Positions 1 through 6,837 of a DNA stretch of 9,233 bases are shown here, one piece after another. The stretch is from CF-161 sp035259145. GTDB lineage: Bacteria; Chloroflexota; Dormibacteria; Dormibacterales; Dormibacteraceae. The stretch lies in the NCBI GenBank assembly GCA_035259145.1, contig DATFWQ010000364.1, forward strand, positions 1 to 9,233, in the 5' to 3' direction. Positions within the stretch are counted from its first letter, which is position 1; every line of letters starts with the position of its first letter. Below the pieces are notes generated by a model. It made no database searches. It saw nothing but the letters and a program-made list of their open reading frames with translations, and was not told where the DNA came from. A program made the translations under genes and the position numbers.

Positions 1-1
1 C

Positions 2-589
2 CGGCTCGGCCTCGACAAGGTGATCGACCAGATCCTGGCCCAGCCGGCCACGGCGCCATTCATCGTCCGCAAGCTGTGGCGCCACTTCCTATCCCCCGCG
101 CCCGCCGCCGACGCCGTGCGCCGGCTGGCGGGTGCGTTTCGAACCACGGGCTATGACGTCCGGGCACTGATGCGCTCATTGCTGAAGAGCCCCGAGTCCG
201 TCGCACCCGACAGCTACCGGGCGCTGGTGCGATCGCCGGTCGAGTTCATGGTGGCCGCCGCGCTGGCGCTGGGCGCGGAGCCGGACGCGGCTGCCGGGCT
301 GATCGCCGACTACGCGGACCCGGCCGGTCAGGCGCTGTTTCAACCTCCGAACGTCGGTGGCTGGCCAGGTGGCGCCAGCTGGATCTCGCCGGCGGAGATG
401 CTGGCCCGGTTCAACTTCGTCAGCGCGCTGCTGGACCAGGTCGCGACACTCCCGCCGGCGGCCCACGCTGCCGACCTCCACCTCGACGGTGTGCTCAGCG
501 CATCCACTGCGCAGAGGCTGCGTGCGGCCGACTCGGACCGCCAGTGCTGGTTGGTCGTCCTTACCTCTCCCGAGTTCAACCTCAAGTAG
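2..589 (+). CDS. DUF1800 family protein, C-terminal part (5' end outside window)
   Basis: The reading frame is open from the first bases of the window (it reads RLGLDKVIDQIL), so only the last ~195 residues are present and the true start lies upstream; the GTG at position 20 is just an internal codon. The C-terminal signature of DUF1800 is clear: a 'paTapFIvrKLWrHF' stretch near the beginning, a 'RALMRSLLKSPE' helix, 'LVRSPVEFMVAAAL', then 'QPPNVGGWPGGASWIS' and a final 'LTSPEFNLK'. Full members are usually 400-600 residues, so roughly the last third to half is seen. The biochemical role of DUF1800 is not established; it is typically encoded immediately before a DUF1501 gene, as here, and the pair is thought to act at or outside the cell envelope. 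Only 9 nt separate its stop from the next start, so co-transcription is very likely. Confidence 0.93.
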   Translation, partial: RLGLDKVIDQILAQPATAPFIVRKLWRHFLSPAPAADAVRRLAGAFRTTGYDVRALMRSLLKSPESVAPDSYRALVRSPVEFMVAAALALGAEPDAAAGLIADYADPAGQALFQPPNVGGWPGGASWISPAEMLARFNFVSALLDQVATLPPAAHAADLHLDGVLSASTAQRLRAADSDRQCWLVVLTSPEFNLK

Positions 590-592
590 GAG
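588..592 (+). promoter_or_regulatory. Ribosome-binding site of the DUF1501 gene
   Basis: AGGAG with six nt before the ATG at 599. It overlaps the TAG stop of the DUF1800 gene (587-589), which suggests translational coupling of the two genes. Confidence 0.75.
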
Positions 593-598
593 CGAGGT

Positions 599-1879
599 AT
601 GAGCAAGCAAAACCGCAGGCTCCGCCAGCTTGCGCGACGCGACGTTCTCAAGGCCGGCCTCGTGCTCGCTGCAGGAGGCGAGGCCCTCAAGGCAGGCTAC
701 GCGGCAGTGCCCGACGCCTTCGCTCGTGGCGTTTACGCAGCCAACCGTGAGGGCCTGCACCGCGACCAGGTGCTGGTCATGATCCAGCTGGCCGGCGGCA
801 ACGACGGGCTGCGTACGGTAGTCCCGCTCCGGGACAACCGGCTTCACGACCTGCGGCCCACGCTCGCCGGCGCCTCGGTGTCGGGCGCGCTGGCGCTGGA
901 CACTGAGGTCGGATTGCACTCAGCACTGACCGGCATCAAGGCGCTGTGGGACCAGGGCCGGGTCGCGATCGTGCACGGCGTCGGCTATCCAGATCCCAGC
1001 TACAGCCACTTCGAGTCGATCCGGGTGTGGGAGACGGGCGATCCCAGCCGCCGGCAGGTGGACGGATGGATCGGACGCATGCTGACCCGCGGCTATGATT
1101 CCGCCGGCCACCCGCTCACGGGCTGCGCCTGTGGCACCACCTCCACCCCCGGGATGATGCGCGACGTCGGCAGCACGGTTGCGGTGATCCAGGACCGTCA
1201 GTCCTATGGGTTCGCCGAGGACGACCTGGAGGCAGTCGTCGGCTCGGTCTATCGCGAGACGCCTGGCATCTATGGCGCGCTGTTCGACACGACCGTCGCC
1301 ACCCTGCGCCACACGATCGCCGAACTTGACCACGCCCTGCCGCAGTCTCAGGACGGCTCGGACACCCAGTCCTCGTACTCCCAGAGCGCTGAGAACCAGC
1401 TCGCCCAGGCGCTCAAACTGGGCGCGCAGCTCATCATCGCGGGAACCGGCGTGCGCCTGCTCCACGTCACGCTCGACGGCTTCGACACCCACTACGCAGA
1501 GCGAGACGCCCACGACCAGCTCATGGGTTTCCTGGACGAGTCGATCAGCGGCTTCTACGCGGAGCTGGCGCAGCACGGCATGGCCTCGAAGGTGCTGCTG
1601 GCGACGTGGTCGGAGTTCGGACGCCGGCCGGGGGAGAACGTCACGGGCGGCACAGATCACGGCTCGGCGGCGCCGCTGCTCCTGATCGGCGATCCCATTC
1701 GAGGTGGCCGCTACGGACGCGAGCCGGATCTGGGCCGGCTCGATGGCGACGGCAATCTGACCCACACTGTCGACTTCCGGTCCGTGTACCAGGAGATCCT
1801 CGACGTCCACTTCGGGACCGATCCGCGGGAGATCCTGGGCGGCACCTTCGAGCCTGTGCGCTTTCTCAGACCCACGTAA
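599..1879 (+). CDS. DUF1501 family protein with Tat-like signal
   Basis: 426 residues, the usual length for DUF1501. The N-terminus carries a twin-arginine-like motif, A-R-R-D-V-L-K (residues 12-18), followed by a modestly hydrophobic Ala/Gly/Leu stretch, so export by Tat is likely; a cleavage site near AFA (residues 40-42) is only a guess. Family signatures are present in order: 'IQLAGGNDGLRTVVP' (62-76), 'HGVGYPDPSYSHF' (126-138), 'GFDTH' (294-298), 'EFGRRPGEN' (339-347) and 'GTDHG' (351-355). The conserved Asp/His clusters fit the alkaline-phosphatase/sulfatase-like fold to which the family is assigned, but no substrate is known. The ATG is supported by AGGAG at 588-592, six nt upstream, overlapping the stop of the DUF1800 gene. 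It is the second gene of the DUF1800-DUF1501 pair. Function beyond family assignment is unknown. Confidence 0.95.
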   Translation: MSKQNRRLRQLARRDVLKAGLVLAAGGEALKAGYAAVPDAFARGVYAANREGLHRDQVLVMIQLAGGNDGLRTVVPLRDNRLHDLRPTLAGASVSGALALDTEVGLHSALTGIKALWDQGRVAIVHGVGYPDPSYSHFESIRVWETGDPSRRQVDGWIGRMLTRGYDSAGHPLTGCACGTTSTPGMMRDVGSTVAVIQDRQSYGFAEDDLEAVVGSVYRETPGIYGALFDTTVATLRHTIAELDHALPQSQDGSDTQSSYSQSAENQLAQALKLGAQLIIAGTGVRLLHVTLDGFDTHYAERDAHDQLMGFLDESISGFYAELAQHGMASKVLLATWSEFGRRPGENVTGGTDHGSAAPLLLIGDPIRGGRYGREPDLGRLDGDGNLTHTVDFRSVYQEILDVHFGTDPREILGGTFEPVRFLRPT

Positions 1880-1886
1880 TTCCGAC

Positions 1887-1913
1887 GCGGCGCGCGCCCA
1901 GGCAGTGCGCCGC
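1887..1913. terminator. GC-rich hairpin between convergent genes (possible terminator)
   Basis: GCGGCGCGC (1887-1895) pairs with GTGCGCCGC (1905-1913), nine base pairs including one G-U, around a nine-nt loop. It starts eight nt after the DUF1501 stop and lies in the 75-bp gap before the convergent kinase gene. There is no U-tract on either strand, so it is at best a U-less, GC-rich terminator; a chance hairpin in high-GC DNA is possible. Confidence 0.35.
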
Positions 1914-1954
1914 CGAAGGCAGAGCTGTTCTGGGGAGCAGCCTGCGCTTCCCGC

Positions 1955-3046
1955 TCAGCCTGTGATGTCAGGGCGTCCGCGTCCGCCGACCGCGATCCCG
2001 GTGAGCCGGCTGAGCCGGGCGGCGAACGCGGCGCCGCTCGTCAGCCAGCGGTGGCCCAGGTGGCTTGCCAGCTCCCGGGCTCGGGCCCAGCCCGCGACCT
2101 GCACGAACGCGCGCAGACAGTGCAGGCCCACGTGCCAGCGCAGCGAGACGTCGGAGACCAGGATGGGCGCACGGCGCCGATAGTGTCGCAGGAAGGAACG
2201 GGCGACCAGCCCGGTTGCGACGCGCATCGGAGAGCGAAGCGGCTTCGGGAGGTGGAGAGGTGGGTCGGCCAGCAGCAGCCACGTCAAGGCCACGTCGTAA
2301 GCCGGGTCGGCGATCAGCGACGCCGTCCAGTCGATGACGGTGACCCGGTCGCGGTCGACGAGCACGTTGAAGGGGTGAAGGTCACCGTGGCAGACGACCT
2401 CAGTGACCGACGGCGGGCGGAGCTCGGCCAAACGCTGGCCGGCTCCTGCCAGGTCGGGGCGGCCGAGGTCGTCGGCGGCCGCGGACAGCGCCTGAAGGAA
2501 CTCGGATACGCTGGTCGCCGCCCTCCGTGGGCCGATGGCGTCGAGCTGCCTGCTGACCGGCGCGGGGTCGATGGAGTGGAGCCTGACGGCAGCGTCAGCG
2601 AGCACTACCGGGAGGCGCCGTGCCAGCTGAGGAAGGTGGGCGAGGATGGACGTCGCGGACAGGCCGCCCAGAAGGGGCGTGCCCGGGGCGAGCTCCATCA
2701 CCATGAAGGCGCGGCCAATAGCGTTGTCGGCGTCGGCCGTGAAACGAACCGCCGGAGCCGGAAACCCCTGAGCGACGACCCCGGACTGCACAGTGATCTC
2801 CTTCCGAGCCAGGAGCGCGTCCGGCATCACGCGAACGACGAGGTCGCCGGCGAGCTCGGGGGGCGGGTCGGCGAGGCGAATCGAGAATATCTCCGCCCAG
2901 AACCCACCACTCAGGGAGACGGGCGGCACTGCATATTCGAGATCGGGTCGGTCCGTGCGAGTCCGGAGCACGTTGAGGATCCCGCCCGAGGTGCCCACCG
3001 GGAGCGGTGAACGGTTGACATGGACTCCTGCCCTTGAGATACTCAC
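1955..3046 (-). CDS. Aminoglycoside-phosphotransferase-fold kinase (phosphotransferase family, APH)
   Basis: A member of the APH/choline-kinase-like superfamily that transfers phosphate from ATP or GTP to a small-molecule hydroxyl. Counting from the GTG at 3046 (363 aa), the N-lobe has 'GGFWAEIFSIRL' and 'LVVRVMP', with Arg where many kinases have the ATP-binding Lys, then the hinge 'AFMVMELAPGTPLLG'. The catalytic loop is CHGDLHPFNVLVD (Asp222, Asn227) and the metal-binding Asp is in VIDW (Asp239). A helical C-terminal lobe follows. The start is uncertain: the frame is open to an ATG at 3088, with other ATGs at 3067 and 3052, but a predicted promoter (TCGACA-17-TACAGT) would initiate near 3046-3047, so the GTG at 3046 is preferred and would give a leaderless mRNA. 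It is divergent from a MerR regulator that may control it. The substrate (antibiotic, sugar or other) cannot be told from sequence; clinical resistance should not be assumed. Confidence 0.9.
   Translation of the reverse strand: MSISRAGVHVNRSPLPVGTSGGILNVLRTRTDRPDLEYAVPPVSLSGGFWAEIFSIRLADPPPELAGDLVVRVMPDALLARKEITVQSGVVAQGFPAPAVRFTADADNAIGRAFMVMELAPGTPLLGGLSATSILAHLPQLARRLPVVLADAAVRLHSIDPAPVSRQLDAIGPRRAATSVSEFLQALSAAADDLGRPDLAGAGQRLAELRPPSVTEVVCHGDLHPFNVLVDRDRVTVIDWTASLIADPAYDVALTWLLLADPPLHLPKPLRSPMRVATGLVARSFLRHYRRRAPILVSDVSLRWHVGLHCLRAFVQVAGWARARELASHLGHRWLTSGAAFAARLSRLTGIAVGGRGRPDITG
3015..3043 (+). promoter_or_regulatory. Predicted promoter of the MerR gene
   Basis: TTGACA (3015-3020, a perfect -35) and GATACT (3038-3043, four of six matches to the -10 consensus) are separated by 17 nt. 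Transcription would start near 3050, giving a ~42-nt leader before the MerR ATG at 3092. The normal 17-nt spacing differs from the stretched 19-20 nt of classical MerR-activated promoters, so this promoter would more likely be repressed than activated by MerR. Confidence 0.55.
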
Positions 3047-3075
3047 GGTCATGACTGTAACGGTCATTGCTGTAA
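3046..3075. repeat. Two tandem 15-bp near-repeats with overlapping dyad (candidate operator)
   Basis: CGGTCATGACTGTAA (3046-3060) is followed directly by CGGTCATTGCTGTAA (3061-3075), 13 of 15 bases identical. The 17-bp segment ATGACTGTAACGGTCAT (3051-3067) spanning the junction is a near-perfect palindrome with one mismatched pair around a central A. The block lies just downstream of the MerR promoter and inside the predicted kinase promoter, so a bound regulator could affect both. MerR is the obvious candidate, but this is inferred from position only. Confidence 0.55.
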
Positions 3076-3082
3076 TTGTCGA
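3054..3082 (-). promoter_or_regulatory. Predicted promoter of the APH-fold kinase gene
   Basis: Read on the minus strand: TCGACA (3082-3077; one mismatch from the -35 consensus), 17 nt, then TACAGT (3059-3054; four of six matches to the -10). Initiation would fall at about 3046-3047, coinciding with an in-frame GTG, which argues against the upstream ATG codons at 3088, 3067 and 3052 as starts. Confidence 0.45.
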
Positions 3083-3091
3083 GGCCAAGGC

Positions 3092-3862
3092 ATGACAGTC
3101 GATGAGCTGGCACGGTCGGCCGACGTTCCGGTACGGACAATTCGCGAATACCAGACGCTCGGCCTACTCGCACCGCCCCAGCGGCGTGGACGTGTCGGCA
3201 CCTATGACGACGGCCACCTGCGGCGCCTGCGGCTGATCGCCCGTCTGCAGGACCGCGGCTATTCGCTGGCCGGCATCCGCGACCTGCTCGACGCCTGGGC
3301 TGCCGGAAGAACCCTCCCGGGCGTGCTGGGGGTGGAGCTCGGGCCCATAGCACTGGACGAGACCCCGACTCTGCTGACCGCTGCCGAGGTTACCGGCCGC
3401 CTCAATGGCCTCGATGGGCCCTGTCTGAACCAGGCTCAGGAGGTCGGCCTGGTGGACGCCCAGCCGGACGGCCGGTTTGCCGTTCGAAGTCCGGCTTTAC
3501 TCGCCCTCATCGCGGACATCGTGACCTCGGGCGTACCGCTGGCCGACGCCCTCGAGGCGGCCGGGGACGTGCGCCGGCGGCTGCGCGGGCTGGCCGAGAT
3601 GGTCGCGGGCCAGTTCGTGACAGGAGTGTGGATGCCTGCGGTCGATTCGGGTCGAAGCGACGAGGTGACGCCACTGCTGCGCCGTGATCGGCTCCTGCTG
3701 ATCCAGGCGGTGGCGTCAATCCTGACGGACGAACTCGGCAAGGCGCTGATGGATGTCGCGGCCACGTCCCCGGCCGGCAACCGACTCCGCGCCGCCCTGG
3801 AGGGCGTGCGTGTCGGTGCGGTGGCCGACGGCGACGGGCGGGTGGAGCGGCGCCGGTCGTGA
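3092..3862 (+). CDS. MerR family transcriptional regulator
   Basis: 256 residues. The N-terminal winged helix-turn-helix is typical of MerR: 'MTVDELARSADVPVRTIREYQTLGLLAPP' (1-29) is the recognition region, followed by the wing 'RRGRVGTYDDGHLRRLRLIARLQDRGYSLAGIRDLLDAW' (to ~69). The remaining ~185 residues form a long Ala/Leu/Arg-rich helical domain with no cysteine cluster, so it is not a metal sensor of the MerR/CueR type; an organic ligand is more likely. The ATG is supported by GAGG (3081-3084), seven nt upstream. It is transcribed divergently from the APH-fold kinase, and both promoters overlap the tandem-repeat block at 3046-3075, so autoregulation and control of the kinase are plausible. 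No effector can be assigned. Confidence 0.93.
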   Translation: MTVDELARSADVPVRTIREYQTLGLLAPPQRRGRVGTYDDGHLRRLRLIARLQDRGYSLAGIRDLLDAWAAGRTLPGVLGVELGPIALDETPTLLTAAEVTGRLNGLDGPCLNQAQEVGLVDAQPDGRFAVRSPALLALIADIVTSGVPLADALEAAGDVRRRLRGLAEMVAGQFVTGVWMPAVDSGRSDEVTPLLRRDRLLLIQAVASILTDELGKALMDVAATSPAGNRLRAALEGVRVGAVADGDGRVERRRS

Positions 3863-3984
3863 TCTGGCGCCGATGTGGGCTCGGCCGCGCCTGAGCAGCT
3901 GGCCGCTTGCGCACTCCCGCTCGGCCCAGCGCTTCTTGAGGGTGATGTCGGCGGCGATCCCCGCCCTCCGACCTGCGCGAGCGG
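3863..3984. other. Short intergenic stretch, no gene recognised
   Basis: This 122-bp gap separates the convergent MerR and VOC genes. One minus-strand frame reads a coding-like segment (AADITLKKRWAERE) without start or family match, which could be a decayed gene end or chance in GC-rich DNA. No clear terminator with a U-tract was found. Confidence 0.3.
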
Positions 3985-4404
3985 CTAAAGGCGCGTCTGG
4001 CCCACCTCGATGAGGTGGCCGTCGGGGTCGCGGATGTAGGCTCGGATCTCTCGTCCGTGGTCCTTCGGCTCAGTCAGGAAGGTCGCGCCCCTGGCTGACC
4101 ACTCCCGGTAGACCTTGGCGATATCCGCGACGCGCACGTTGAGAAACGCGCTGGTGTGGTTGGGGTCCGGCGGCGTCGTCAGGGTGACCTCTGGCTTGTC
4201 GTCGGTGGGCCCGCCACCGACGTTGAGGATGAGCCACGAGTTCGCGACCTTGATGATGACGGGATCTCGCTCGAGGGCCACCTGGCCTCCGAACACCGAC
4301 ACGTAAAAGTCCCGCGAACGATCCTGGTCGGAGACCACCAGGAAATGAGTGAGGACGAAGCCGTCAGGGCCCTGCTCCGGCGCCGGGAAGTTCTCAGGGT
4401 TCAT
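3985..4404 (-). CDS. VOC superfamily protein (glyoxalase/bleomycin-resistance/dioxygenase fold)
   Basis: 139 residues from the ATG at 4404. This start is preferred over the in-frame ATG at 4428 because GGAGG (4417-4413) sits eight nt before it, while 4428 has no ribosome-binding site. The fold is evident from the beta-alpha-beta-beta-beta pattern: 'VLTHFLVVSDQDRSRDFYVSVFGGQ' at the N-terminus, 'WLILNVGG' in the middle, 'AFLNVRVADIAKVYREWSARGATFLTEP', and the closing 'AYIRDPDGHLIEVGQ'. His20 and Glu133 are at the usual metal-ligand positions of the first and last strands, so metal binding is likely. VOC proteins range from glyoxalase I to dioxygenases, epimerases and antibiotic-sequestering proteins; the subfamily cannot be set here. 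It is divergent from an EamA transporter, which may hint at small-molecule detoxification, but no substrate is implied. Confidence 0.92.
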   Translation of the reverse strand: MNPENFPAPEQGPDGFVLTHFLVVSDQDRSRDFYVSVFGGQVALERDPVIIKVANSWLILNVGGGPTDDKPEVTLTTPPDPNHTSAFLNVRVADIAKVYREWSARGATFLTEPKDHGREIRAYIRDPDGHLIEVGQTRL

Positions 4405-4424
4405 CTCATGTGCCTCCAACAACG

Positions 4425-4442
4425 ACATTAGCGTCCACGCTA
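4425..4442 (-). promoter_or_regulatory. Candidate -10 and 14-bp palindromic operator upstream of the VOC gene
   Basis: TAGCGTCCACGCTA (4429-4442) is a perfect inverted repeat with 6-bp arms and a 2-nt centre, 25 nt upstream of the VOC start. On the minus strand its edge touches TAATGT (4430-4425), a reasonable -10 hexamer that would start transcription about a dozen nt before the ATG. No good -35 is seen. A repressor bound here would block the VOC promoter; the regulator is unknown. Confidence 0.35.
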
Positions 4443-4511
4443 CGCCGCCTCATCTTCTACAGCGATCGTGCCACCGCGCCTGCCACGCCCGACGGCGAGC
4501 GATGTCAGGAA

Positions 4512-4543
4512 GGCGGCTGGCGCGACCAGTCCGGCCAGCCGCC
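4512..4543. repeat. Strong hairpin in the VOC-EamA intergenic region
   Basis: GGCGGCTGGC (4512-4521) and GCCAGCCGCC (4534-4543) form a perfect 10-bp GC-rich stem around a 12-nt loop. It lies in the 214-bp divergent gap, ~75 nt upstream of the transporter start, not at a gene end. On the plus strand it could fold in the leader if transcription starts upstream of it. Alternatives are a leftover terminator, an operator, or chance. Confidence 0.5.
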
Positions 4544-4618
4544 GCGTCCCGGCAGTTTCTGAACAACTTTGGCCTCACACCATGTTTAAGAGGATGTGAC
4601 CACTCTGGACGTAGACGC

Positions 4619-5533
4619 ATGACTCGCAAGGGATGGGCCCTCTTCGTGGCCCTCGGAGTCATCTGGGGCATCCCCTACCTGCTGATAAAGGTCGCAGTTT
4701 CGGACCTCAGCCCGACTACCCTCGTCCTGCTGCGAACCGCAGAGGGTGCTTTGCTCCTGGTGCCACTTGCGGCGGTCCGAGGCAGCCTGACGCCGGTGCT
4801 GGCCCACTGGCGAGCAGTCGTTGTCTACACGCTCGTCGAAGTTGCGGTGCCATGGCTTCTCCTGTCCAACGCGGAGACGCACCTGACCAGCTCCCTGACC
4901 GGGCTGCTGATTGCGGCTGTTCCGCTCATCGGCGCCGTGCTGGGCCTGATCATCGCGGCCGAGGACCGGCTCGACCTCCGCCGAGCGGCCGGCCTTCTCA
5001 TTGGCTTCGCGGGTGTGGCCGCACTCCTGGGCCTCGACTTTTCGGTAATTGACTCGTGGGCTGTCGGACAGGTAGGGCTGGTCACCCTCGGCTACGCGAT
5101 CGGCCCGATGATCATCGCCAGACGGCTGTCCGGTGTTCCCGCTCTGGGCGTGGTGGCGGCGTCTCTGGTCTTAACCGCGCTGATCTACGCGCCGGTCGGC
5201 CTCATCCAGCTGCCTCACTCGATGCCCTCGACGCAGGTGCTCGTCTCCGTCGCCATCCTGGGCGCCGTCTGCACAGCGGTTGCCTTCCTGTTCTTCTTTG
5301 CCCTGATCGCCGAGGTTGGGCCGCTGCGCGCCCAGGCGATCACATACGTCAACCCTGCCGTCGCCCTCGCGCTCGGCGTTGCGCTGCTCGGTGAGCCGTT
5401 CACCGTCGGCGCCGCCGTTGGCTTCCTGCTCATCGTCCTCGGATTGTTACTGGCCACGAGGCGGAGGTCAGCAAGCGGTCGCGTTGAGCGCCAGCCGACG
5501 CCGCAGACCGTGCGTTCGGACGAAGTTGCCTGA
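4619..5533 (+). CDS. EamA/DMT family transporter
   Basis: 304 residues from the ATG at 4619, matching the normal size of ten-helix drug/metabolite transporters in the inner membrane. Two EamA repeats are visible: about residues 6-138, opening with 'ALGVIWGIPYLLIKVAV' and the 'SPTTLVLLRTAEGALLLVPLA' second helix, and about 147-280, closing with 'ITYVNPAVALALGVALLGEP', the hallmark of the penultimate helices. The charged C-terminal tail (281-304) would be cytoplasmic. The frame is open upstream to 4349, but that extension runs through the divergent VOC gene and is Arg-rich and non-hydrophobic, so it is rejected. The ribosome-binding site before 4619 is weak. Members export amino acids, purines or other metabolites; the substrate cannot be inferred. 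It is divergent from the VOC gene and convergent with the hydrolase. Confidence 0.93.
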   Translation: MTRKGWALFVALGVIWGIPYLLIKVAVSDLSPTTLVLLRTAEGALLLVPLAAVRGSLTPVLAHWRAVVVYTLVEVAVPWLLLSNAETHLTSSLTGLLIAAVPLIGAVLGLIIAAEDRLDLRRAAGLLIGFAGVAALLGLDFSVIDSWAVGQVGLVTLGYAIGPMIIARRLSGVPALGVVAASLVLTALIYAPVGLIQLPHSMPSTQVLVSVAILGAVCTAVAFLFFFALIAEVGPLRAQAITYVNPAVALALGVALLGEPFTVGAAVGFLLIVLGLLLATRRRSASGRVERQPTPQTVRSDEVA

Positions 5534-5625
5534 CCTCGACCCCTCGCCAGCCCGACGGGGAGGTGCTTTCCTGGCCCGTCCTGAACTGCACGATACGCTT
5601 GCGGGTATAACGGTTTCGCAGGGGT

Positions 5626-5645
5626 TGACCATGCAGGCCTGGTCA
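5626..5645. repeat. Inverted repeat between convergent genes
   Basis: TGACCA (5626-5631) and TGGTCA (5640-5645) are perfect 6-bp arms around 8 nt, located in the 129-bp gap between the convergent transporter and hydrolase genes. It could form a weak bidirectional terminator hairpin, though no U-tract follows on either side. Nothing else is recognised in this gap. Confidence 0.3.
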
Positions 5646-5662
5646 TCAAACAGGCGGGCGCA

Positions 5663-6832
5663 TCACCCGACCGCCGCTCTGATCCAATCACTGATCGAGC
5701 TGATCACGCCGGGCGCCAGACCCGGAGCTTTGTCGTCGTCCGCGGTGAGACCCGACCGGTTGAGGAGCAGCCCATGGCCGCTGTCGACGAGCTGAATACG
5801 GATGTTGCGCTTCCGGAGGGCGTTCAGTCTCTCGACGCAGAGGTCCGTCGGAACCGTACGGTCGTTGCGCCCCAGCAGCCAAAGGGCCGGTGCGCTCAGC
5901 GCGGCGAGGGCTGGAGCAGGGTCGTAGCCTGAGTGGTCGGCGCGCACCCCGGCGTCCATCTGCTCCACTGACTGCGAGGGCAACCTTGCTCCGCCGGAGC
6001 TGAAGTCACTCCAGGTCACCTGCTGCCCGACCGTGACCGCGGGCGCCGAGACCAAGATAGCGAATGCAGCCTTGCCGTGCCGCATCATCGCTAGGGGGAC
6101 CGTCCACCCGCCCTGGCTGCCGCCATGAAAGCCGACGCGCTTCGAGTCGACACCTGGCCACCCTGAGAGGAAGCCGAGGGCAGCCGAGGCGTCATCGGCG
6201 TACACGGTGAGCGAGTCCTCGGATGGGTATTCGCCCGGATAGCGGCCGCTCGAGGCACCCTGGCCCCGCTTATCGTATGTCAGTACCGTCAGACCCAGGC
6301 TCGTGTATAGGCCAACCCAGAAGTCGTAGTAGTAGCGCTGGCCCGGCTCCGAACCGTGCACGATCACAATCGCCGGGTGGGGCCCGGGTCCCGCTGGCTC
6401 TGTGATGCTGCCCGCGAGCGTCGCGCCATCGGCCGGGATGCTGACGTCGGTCTGCTCGAGCGCGAGGCGCCGTGCGGTGGTGGCGCGGCCGGCGCGCCGC
6501 ACCGTCAGGCGTCCGTCGCCAAACTCCAGGCTCGCTGCGATCGGCGCCGGTGTCCTGAAACCAGGACCAAAGGCGAAGCGGCTCGAACCGGTGCCCGAGT
6601 AAAGGCTCCTGTATGTGCTGTCAGCGAGGTCAGCGAACCAGCCCAGGCGCGTGACGACAAGGATGTCGCCGGCCTCAGTGCGATAGCTGCCGTAGAAACG
6701 GTCGAACGCACCCTGCGCCGGAAGGCTGGGCGTTGACTGGGCGGGCTGCGGCCTTGCCCCGACTGGCGAAGCGCCCGTCGCGCATGCCGCGGCGCAGAGG
6801 AGCGCAACGATCGCGGCGGCAGCCTTCCTCAC
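5663..6832 (-). CDS. Exported alpha/beta hydrolase, probable lipoprotein
   Basis: 389 residues from a GTG. The N-terminus (MRKAAAAIVALLCAAACATG) is a signal peptide with a lipobox-like AAAC; Cys17 would be lipidated and the enzyme held outside the membrane. Residues ~40-125 form a separate N-terminal segment, and the hydrolase domain starts at ~128 ('VSIPADGATLAGSI'). The oxyanion-hole motif HG is at 159-160, the nucleophile elbow is G-G-S-Q-G (Ser239), Asp324 lies in 'GRNDRTVP' and His353 in 'SGHG', giving a complete Ser-Asp-His triad. It resembles secreted acyl-ester or peptide hydrolases of the S9/DLH-like group, but the substrate is unknown. There is no Shine-Dalgarno sequence; TATTTT lies six nt before the GTG, suggesting a leaderless mRNA. 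It follows a MarR gene on the same strand, separated by an intrinsic terminator. Confidence 0.92.
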   Translation of the reverse strand: MRKAAAAIVALLCAAACATGASPVGARPQPAQSTPSLPAQGAFDRFYGSYRTEAGDILVVTRLGWFADLADSTYRSLYSGTGSSRFAFGPGFRTPAPIAASLEFGDGRLTVRRAGRATTARRLALEQTDVSIPADGATLAGSITEPAGPGPHPAIVIVHGSEPGQRYYYDFWVGLYTSLGLTVLTYDKRGQGASSGRYPGEYPSEDSLTVYADDASAALGFLSGWPGVDSKRVGFHGGSQGGWTVPLAMMRHGKAAFAILVSAPAVTVGQQVTWSDFSSGGARLPSQSVEQMDAGVRADHSGYDPAPALAALSAPALWLLGRNDRTVPTDLCVERLNALRKRNIRIQLVDSGHGLLLNRSGLTADDDKAPGLAPGVISSISDWIRAAVG

Positions 6833-6837
6833 TCGCG

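Noticed and set aside
176..919. Minus-strand ORF of 247 codons across the DUF1800/DUF1501 junction
   Set aside because: It is a shadow of two confidently identified plus-strand genes, with Arg/Gln/Val-rich composition and no motif.
920..1810. Long minus-strand ORF (296 codons) opposite the DUF1501 gene
   Set aside because: It is antisense to a well-recognised protein in high-GC DNA, shows no family motif, and its length follows from the codon bias of the plus strand.
2051..3010. Plus-strand ORF of 319 codons opposite the kinase gene
   Set aside because: The APH catalytic motifs (HGDLxxxN, VIDW) are on the minus strand; the plus translation is Gly/Arg/Glu-rich and matches nothing.
2595..3353. 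Minus-strand ORF of 252 codons crossing from MerR into the kinase
   Set aside because: It is out of frame with both real genes, Pro/Arg/Gly-rich, and spans their shared promoter region.
4349..4618. N-terminal extension of the transporter to an ATG at 4349
   Set aside because: It runs through the divergent VOC coding region and its promoter, is hydrophilic and Arg-rich, and gives a protein ~90 residues longer than the family.
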